From Maea johnstoni (taxonomy: Eukaryota > Annelida > Polychaeta > Spionida > Magelonidae): 64,000 bases of DNA. The translations under genes and the position numbers were made by a program. Of this stretch, positions 46,091 to 64,000 are shown one piece after another. Where the stretch lies: NCBI GenBank assembly GCA_963942565.1, contig OZ012694.1, positions 35,124,950-35,188,949 of the forward strand, read 5' to 3'. The stretch's first letter is position 1. The number at the start of each line of letters is the position of its first letter. The notes under the pieces are model-generated. The model was given only the letters and a program-made list of their open reading frames with translations. It searched no databases and was not told where the DNA came from.

Positions 46091-46375
46091 GGTTCTTGCC
46101 AGCAGCATCCTTTAACAGCCCAAACCCTCAGAAGGTCACATATCAGGACACCCAAATTATTTTGAGGGGATTTCTTTTTTAAATCAGTTTTGAGCAAATG
46201 ATTGATTATTTTCCTCTAAATATTAGTGCATGACATTTATTTTGGGTATGTTCCCTTGCCTGTGGGTAAATTATGATTTATCGGGATATATTGTGGTGTA
46301 CCAAGTATAGAAAGACACCCCAAAAGTTAACATTTGCCAATTTTGGGCAGCTATTTCTAATCCTGGCTAATGCCT
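46091..46375 (-). mobile_element. GTCTTAGCC-family MITE, old full-length copy
   Basis: TTCTTGCCAGCAGCATCC ... CCAATTTTGGGCAGC, ending ATCCTGGCTAATGCC. Confidence 0.6.
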
Positions 46376-47660
46376 TTCTTAGTTGTTCATTTCCATTTCC
46401 TATGTGATATTGTGTACTAGTTGTACTGTGGTTGAAAGTAAAACCAAGTCACAGAGACTGCATTGGTATTGTAGTGCTCTGGTATTGTAGTCAAGAGATT
46501 CTATTGTAATACTCACTATTCTATCAATTGATAGGTAAAACCTTCAAGTCAGAATATACTGGTCAGTAATATATAAGTCAGTAAAGTGGTGCTTATACAT
46601 ATTTCCTTGCAGCCCTGAAGACCGAAAAGAATGTATACTTCTCTGATGTGAATATGAACCTTTTCTAGTTATGCGTTTGATCATCGGTTCTCTTTTAATT
46701 TAAGTCCTGCATGCTTGCTTGGTGTATTATTGAATAATGAATGATACATTTATGAAAGTGGTTCTGTAGTTGTTTGTATCTATGAAATTGATCGGCAATT
46801 TGCTAGATATTTGTTTAAGTGTTTTTTTTAGTGGCAATCAACATTTCTTCTTCAAGTGTTTTCAGAAAAATCCTCTGATCGAAAAGATATTAACAAAATA
46901 GTCTGGACCTTTTTGGAAGCTAAAGACTTTGGAAGGTTAGACTTACCAACATCAAGTATTTACTGCAGTAAAGGGTGTCTATTCTTCTATGCTACTATGG
47001 CTCATAAAACGATAAGCTCGCATTTCCTGTTTTGATTCTTTAAATGTTTTGGTGAATTTGGAAAAGTATTCGAAGGATAAATGTTGATTTGAACCCTACC
47101 ATTTACAACTCTTCCTCAAATATGTTATCTCTTATGTTCATATCTAGAGAAACTCAAACTGGCACAAGAAAATATTGTAAAAAAAGGGAGGGGGGGGGGA
47201 ACAAGTACGTCAAAGTTTCTGACACTCAACTCACAAATATTTCTGTATATACATATATTTTTTTTTACTTCTTTTGAAATTGCAAACTGCTCAATTGGAT
47301 TACTAGTCCTCAGTGTGACAGGGTTAACCAAAGATCAGAGAAGTCCAGGTATTACCACATTGTTGTTTACACTTTTCTTGCTGTTGCCGATTCCGAATAG
47401 TATACATTTTGCATGATAGGTGTCCTCGCTGTTCAGTATCTCTGAATATCTCTATTATCCCAATATCATAACCATCATTATCATTGGCTTAAGAAATCAG
47501 TGCAAGCAGACTTTCTTGAAATAAAGATATGGAAAAGAAAACATGTGTTATCTTGTTTCTATGTTATTGGTATGTTTTGTTAGGTATTCAAGATAAAGTG
47601 TTGAATTTTTCTTTATCTATACACATAAAAAATCTAAAAACCCTCAGTTTACTCATTTAG
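46376..47660. other. gene-free region
   Basis: AT-rich, with weak T2-like sequence at 47050-47325. No gene seen. Confidence 0.5.
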
Positions 47661-47668
47661 ATGAGGCT

Positions 47669-47874
47669 AAGGAAGGAATTGTGTTTTACATCGCTAGATA
47701 AAAACCTCTTCAAAAATTGTTCCTAGGGGTCGTTCAATTGCAGAAGGACCATATACAGTCCTGCACAACACCGCACATACTGACTTCGCCAACCTGCTTG
47801 GGGATCCAGGGGAAACGCGAACTCATGCTTGGGAGCCAGGCATCGTAACCAATAGGCCACGGCGGATCCCTATA
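47669..47874 (-). mobile_element. tRNA-derived SINE (family B)
   Basis: A longer minus-strand relative of the 17-kb copy. The head has an A-box-like GTGGCCTATTGGTTACGATG, the body GCCTGGCTCCCAAGCATGAG, and the tail is (CCTT)-like. A short TGAGGC duplication flanks it. Confidence 0.8.
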
Positions 47875-48668
47875 AGTGAGGCACTAAGCTGGGATATGCG
47901 GACACACCATTCTATATAGTTGAAATATCTTGTATTGTCTGGAACGTAGATAAAGAGTTGGATAGACTTAAATCCACAATGCCTTGTGGGTGACCTGGGC
48001 TACCTGTTGAATGATATACCCTGCTTGCAGCCAATAGTAGAGCTGTAAATTTGAGAACCCAGTCCTTGTATGACCTGAGTGCAGCACTGATTATGCTACA
48101 AACATGTACCAGTAAGTCAGCTGGGGACATAGTCGTAACAAAGCTTATGAACTGGGCCTACTGGTAATTGGCCCCTGCCGGCTCCTCCCCTTTATGTATC
48201 TCCCACCTGGGGTGTCTGCTACAAAAATACCAAATACACACTATGTACAAAATTAGTAGAAACAAGGGATAATACCAAAATGAAGTGTGAAATCAGTAGA
48301 AACAAGGGATAATATCAAAATGAAGTGTGAAATTTACTTGTGCATTTATGATCATCTTCCTTGTTTTAATTTTTTTGATAGTTTGTCTTGCTTTTGGTGG
48401 TAGTTATGGTAAGGTTATCGATCTGTCATGTCTTGATCAGAATCATAGGTTGGTACTGGTATTTAATTCTCTTGTCTAGGCATGGCCATTAGATGTTCAT
48501 ATTGTACCTGAGGCTCATTGCGTTGTGGTGAGAGAGAGAGTGAAAGCATATAATACAATAAAGGACAAAGACCAACAAGGTAAGACCATTTTTTTCAGCA
48601 TTTATTCAGCATAGTCAAAACACAAGATAGAGTCAAACTGCAAAAGGGCCCAATTGCATAAAACATCT

Positions 48669-48896
48669 TAACCCATTGATCCTCACAGCGGCCAAAACCA
48701 GCCGGACAATTTTGATGAAATCTTTCAGGCCTAAGCATAATTGTCAAAATATTTCAAGGAGAAATGTTGATCAGAACATTACCAAAAACTCTCCTTAAAA
48801 TATTTTGTTAAATCATTCTTACTTCAAAAGTTATCGTCAAAAGTGTCTTCGATCCAGAGAATTTCTGGAGGAACTTGCAAGAAATAATGGGTTAAG
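48669..48896 (+). mobile_element. TTAA-target MITE (family T2) copy
   Basis: TTAACCCATTGATCCTCACA ... AATAATGGGTTAA, with internal TTTCAAGGAGAAATGTTGAT. Confidence 0.7.
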
Positions 48897-48899
48897 GTA

Positions 48900-51120
48900 A
48901 GGCATCCTTCCCTTAAGGGTCAACGATTCCATAAATATTTATGTTAAGAAACCTCAAGGATAAAAATCAAGGATTCCTTTAATTTTATCTTTCAGCTAAC
49001 CTTAAGGATGAGATCAAGGATTCCTTTAATATCATCTTTAAGGTAGCCTTAAGGATAACATACGAGGAGCCTTACCCTGGAAACTTGAGGGATTACTGAC
49101 TTTGATATGCTTCGTGCAACTTGGCTCTGAAACTAAAATTGTTTCCTGATTGTCTCCATTGGGTCAACTAAAACACATAACTATTTTAAAGGGCTCCACA
49201 GGTAAAAGGTACGAAATAACGCCACAAACACATTTTTATTCACCTTCAAAAACACATTTTTATTCACCTTCAACAATAGTGAAATGTATCCCGTAACTAT
49301 ATCGGGATGCTTAGTCAAACTTCAATGACGTACAGGTCACAGAAACTTACAGTATATTTGTTGTAAAAAGCAGACACTCACATATAAAATACACATTTTG
49401 AATGTTTTAACTTGTCAAATATATTTACAATTCTCAAATTCATTTCTCGATACCTTCTATATGATGCTGTCATACCTAATAAATAAATAAAATGAAATTA
49501 TAGAATTTATTGAAACATGTTCATATAATAGTATTCAATATGATCCTTACTTAAAATACTGACGGTATTCAAATAACTTAACCTATAAATAGTCGGACGA
49601 TTAATTGAAAACTTAAGCATTTGGTCATGGCGAAGCCAGCTCGACTCGTTCGAAAGACATTGGACATAATCGCTTGTGCTCAAATGTCTGCAACTCGCCC
49701 AATATAAAAAACAACTTACATTGTTTGCCTTGAACCCAGGTAAAATCTGGGTGAAAACATGAACCTTTTCAGTTATTTCTCAAGTTTCTGTGTCAGTTGC
49801 GTGTCATGTGATGTTCCGGTGCGCCGATTCTCAATTGCACAGGCACCGCATGTGTGCCTGGCATGTGCCGGCGCAATGTTGTTTTAAATCGTTTGCCTTA
49901 AACATCACTTCAATGTGGCAGGAAAACTCTAACATAATAGATTATTGTGCAAATTATTTTTTTTGCGATTAATCGATACTAAAAATCTCTTCGCATCCGA
50001 ACCCTAAATGCAAGGCTAAAAACATTTTCACTATTTCAGTGATACCCTCCATCAGGCACAAATTGGTTAACCCATTCACTCTTGGGGATCTCCTGACAAT
50101 AGTCTGGATCTGTGATACTTATGAAAATAACTTTGGCATTAGGAATAAATTCACAAAATATTTTCTGAAAAATTGCTAGTTGGATTTTAATCAATTTTTT
50201 TTCCTTCAAATATTTTCTGAAAAATGCTTTGGTTAAAGGTGCGTCACCTTTATGTTAATCACAGACTGAGTCCAATCTATGTTAACCCTATAAACCCAAA
50301 TGTACATATTTTACTAACTAAAGAGACTTTATCTATCATTCCTACATATGGGTAGGCTCCATCTTTTATACCATACAAGCCCCTTATAGCAAATAGGGGT
50401 CAAAACTGGCAATCCGGTTATACTAATGCTTAACCATATACATCTTATATACATCTCCGCTCAAAGGCAAAGAGGTATGAAATATCAGTCAAAAGTAACT
50501 GATCAGTTACAAATTGGTAGCATTTACTATTTGTACCAAGCTTGATGGTTCAGGACCCTGAGATGTTTGTCATGATTTGCTAAAATTGGACCACACACAT
50601 ACATACATACACACAGAAATTAGGGGGTGCCGAGAGCCCAGGGCTCCCTTGAATTCTCCTGCATCATATAAAGAATAAGCCTATATGAGATGTGAATTAA
50701 TGTTCTCATTTTTTTTCCATTTAGTTTTTTTTTATAAAAAATATTTTTCTCATATCAGCATATTCTTAGTTCAGCTTAGGTATTAGTTCCACACTTAGAG
50801 CAATGGGAAACTCAAGCAGATGAAAGCCAAATGATAACTGATTGCCTGTTTCTTTTAGGAAACATTATATTTCCAGTGGTTCTGTAGCGGCATACAAAAT
50901 CGTAAAAAGTTTTAAGGTTTTTCTCCCCTAATGCAATAGCAATAGCCAAAGGATATTGTCGCAGTTTGTGTGGCCTCACATACAATACAACCTTAACTTT
51001 TGTGTCAGATCTAAATAATGAAAATTTGTGAACAACGTTTTTCTTCCCAATGCAATGGCCACTTGCCGTATTGTTGAAAAAAAAGGTATTGTCACAATTA
51101 GCTACACCAAATATGTAGCC
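48900..51120. other. gene-free region downstream of SLC17
   Basis: Contains an R4 copy, T2-like fragments (50070-50250) and short direct repeats (CACATTTTTATTCACCTTCA at 49228 and 49252). No gene seen. Confidence 0.5.
49783..49932 (+). repeat. interspersed repeat R4 copy
   Basis: GTGCGCCGATTCTCAATTGC and GCGCAATGTTGTTTTAAATC as at 13.5 kb. Confidence 0.6.
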
Positions 51121-51129
51121 TAGTATCAA

Positions 51130-51323
51130 CCCTTATGCTGGTGGTTGCTAATTTGGCCATTACAAAATGATGCAAAAAACCTGAGAAATGGCTGAAACCC
51201 TGGCATATGGGTACTCATCTGAAGTACTCAGCGAGAGCTATCCCATGACTACCAACATGACAGAGTTTTGAAGGTTTTCAGAAAACTGTGTTTTGGACAA
51301 AAGTAGCCTCAGCATTGGAAGGG
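51130..51323 (-). mobile_element. TTAA-target MITE (T1) abutting SLC17 stop
   Basis: CCCTTATGCTGGTGG ... AGCATTGGAAGGG, then TTAA (51324-51327). The SLC17 stop codon (51334-51336) is six bases away. Confidence 0.82.
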
Positions 51324-51333
51324 TTAACTTCCA

Positions 51334-62491
<11,158 letters not shown>

Positions 62492-62547
62492 CTGAAACAA
62501 CAGCAACCAGAGCGGCAAATCAGCACCAGCTTAGGATTCCCCAGGAG

Positions 62548-62637
62548 GTTTATAGTAGTAGTAGTGGTGGTAGTGGTAGTAGTAGTACGTGTAATTATTA
62601 CATTTAGTGGTACATGTAGTAGTACATACGGTAATAT

Positions 62638-62668
<31 letters not shown>

Positions 62669-62672
62669 AAGT
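62548..62672 (+). repeat. (GTA)n tract
   Basis: Imperfect GTA/GTG triplets just upstream of SLC17 exon A. Confidence 0.9.
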
Positions 62673-62870
62673 AGGAGGAGGAGAATATGTCAGAGCTGAT
62701 AATACAATTTTCACCCTTTTCATGTTTTTGATAAAATGGCCCATAATAAGGGTCGATTCAAGTCCAGCACAATCTATCCATATCCAGAATTGATCAGTAT
62801 ATATAGATTAAGAAGTATGTCTAACAAGTTTCACGCTATTAACAGAAAGTGTGCAATCTATACCTAATAG

Positions 62871-63510
62871 CTTAGATGAATAAAAGAATGGATATGGATA
62901 TGAGATCAACTACTACATGTGTATATGCACTATAGTGGTGGCCTGACCATGCCAGGGGTCTCCAATCTGGCTTAAGTGTGACGTCACTAGGAGGCAAAGA
63001 CCAATGAGGGCTCTTGTATAGTTTACCTTACAGAGAAACTTGCGCGCTAACATGCGCTGAAAGCGACTTTTGGACCATTCGCAGCAGCCAGCCTGTGCAG
63101 GTTGACCGGATGGTTTCATACTTAGATGACCAAACACAAGTGGATTTGAAACCAGCCGGTCAACCTGAACAAGCTAGCCTCAAACAGTGTCAACTAATAG
63201 CCACTAATAAGCCCGAATTGGTGCTGTGGGTAGCTCCCGTGAGCGTTTATGGGCGCCATCTATAGTCGGATGTTCATCTTCGCACTCACAGGGCTAGTGG
63301 TGGAGATAAGGTTTCTCTGTAATGTAATCGATGCAAAAGCCCTGATTGGTCCTTGTTCCCACGTGACCTTGCGCTGCTGCATTAACTGGTACTCCTGGCA
63401 AGAGTCCAGCATGTACTTAAAGGGCATATAGTAATTGGTCTCTCGCTACATATCCATTCTTTTCTTAAATAATCCAAGGTTTCATATCTACTTGTTTTCA
63501 TTCATCTAAG
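62871..63510 (-). mobile_element. CTTRGAT-ended MITE, interrupted by a sister copy
   Basis: A minus-oriented copy, CTTAGATGAATAAAAGAATG ... TTCATCTAAG, split at 63121-63478 by a plus-oriented copy. The two halves abut at GGTTTCATA|TCTACTTG. Confidence 0.8.
63121..63478 (+). mobile_element. CTTRGAT-ended MITE nested in its own family
   Basis: 358 bp, CTTAGATGACCAAACACAAG ... AATCCAAG. Perfect 8-bp duplication GTTTCATA (63113-63120, 63479-63486). Longer than its sisters because of an extra segment near 63230-63295. Confidence 0.88.
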
Positions 63511-63539
63511 CTTCTAGCCGCCCTACTACTCAAAATGTA

Positions 63540-63800
63540 TAATCGCCTTAAGAACAAAGGCGACATACGAAACGAGCGACCTCTACTGACTGAGGATTGC
63601 GACATTATCGCCGTTCTGCACGTGCGCGGTGACGGCACATTGTAAACATTGGCGTGTGCATTCCTTTGATGTAGCAGTTTTCCCGGGAATTGTTTAGCGC
63701 CAAAATCCCAACTGCCATCAAATGAAACTGAATATACACTCAGAATGGGCGATAACTCACCGGAGAGTGGTAGAACTGTTTGATTTGATGGCAAGAAGGA
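63540..63800 (-). promoter_or_regulatory. possible 5' exon/promoter region
   Basis: CpG-containing DNA with GCACGTGCGCGG, and on the minus strand a clean CCG|GTGAGT donor (exon side from 63761 upward). It could be a non-coding first exon of the SLC17 gene, but the TM1 coding exon expected between it and 62491 was not found. Confidence 0.3.
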
Positions 63801-63968
63801 TATTGGAAATGGACGTCAGCCTACTGTAGGAACTGCAGGGGGAAAACTTTCTGCAGGCGAGGGTTTGCAAAGACACTAGAAGAGGAGGAAATTTACTCTG
63901 CTCACATGATTAGTTTGGATATGCGGCAGCAATACAGAAGGGTATTTTTATTTGAAAAGTAATAAGGG

Positions 63969-63969
63969 A

Positions 63970-64000
<31 letters not shown>
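63969..64000 (+). repeat. (AGT)n tract at the window edge
   Basis: Perfect AGT triplets running off the end. Confidence 0.9.

Noticed and set aside
63498-63794. 98-codon minus-strand frame as the SLC17 N-terminus
   Set aside because: No hydrophobic first helix or family similarity, and it does not join exon A.

Overview
This is a eukaryotic, invertebrate-type genomic window: AT-rich, with spliced host genes carrying GT-AG introns, long (TA)n/(CT)n/(ATA)n microsatellites, tRNA-derived SINEs, many miniature inverted-repeat elements (MITEs) and one Ty3/Gypsy-type retrotransposon. The host proteins look much like vertebrate orthologues, which fits a marine invertebrate (perhaps an echinoderm, hemichordate or amphioxus). 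The clade is an inference; no sequence here fixes it.

Layout. (1) 1-11.5 kb: the 5' part of a cytosolic purine 5'-nucleotidase gene (NT5C2-like) on the minus strand. It has three coding exons (11394-11518, 11008-11081, 2228-2345), an 8.7-kb second intron full of repeats, and continues past the left edge. (2) 11.5-15.1 kb: repeats, including a hAT-like MITE with 8-bp target duplications and a tRNA-derived SINE. (3) 15144-25908: a 10.8-kb Gypsy-type element, coding on the minus strand (gag, protease, RT-RNase H-integrase), flanked by a 5-bp duplication TAGTC. Its two outer ends are a 380-bp INVERTED copy of the LTR start instead of two direct LTRs. (4) 25.9-38.3 kb: gene-poor DNA with a Harbinger-like hairpin MITE, a nested TIR element (34597-35762) and a 200-base assembly gap. 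(5) 38353-39402: an intronless-CDS beta-1,4-galactosyltransferase-family gene on the plus strand. Leu replaces the donor-selecting Tyr, predicting GalNAc use. (6) 39.4-51.3 kb: repeats and minisatellites. (7) 51334-62491: eight in-frame exons (439 codons) of an SLC17-family transporter (sialin/VGLUT-like) on the minus strand. It is complete at its C-terminus, and its first exon(s) were not found in the window. (8) 62.5-64 kb: a MITE inserted into an inverted copy of its own family, then a CpG-containing stretch with a possible 5' exon.

The three host genes share no evident pathway; they are ordinary neighbours in a repeat-rich region. The most unusual structures are the inverted-end Gypsy element, a 113-bp-arm hairpin at 53444-53690, MITE insertions with clear target duplications (some nested), a MITE 6 bp beyond the SLC17 stop codon, and a candidate promoter inside the last SLC17 intron.
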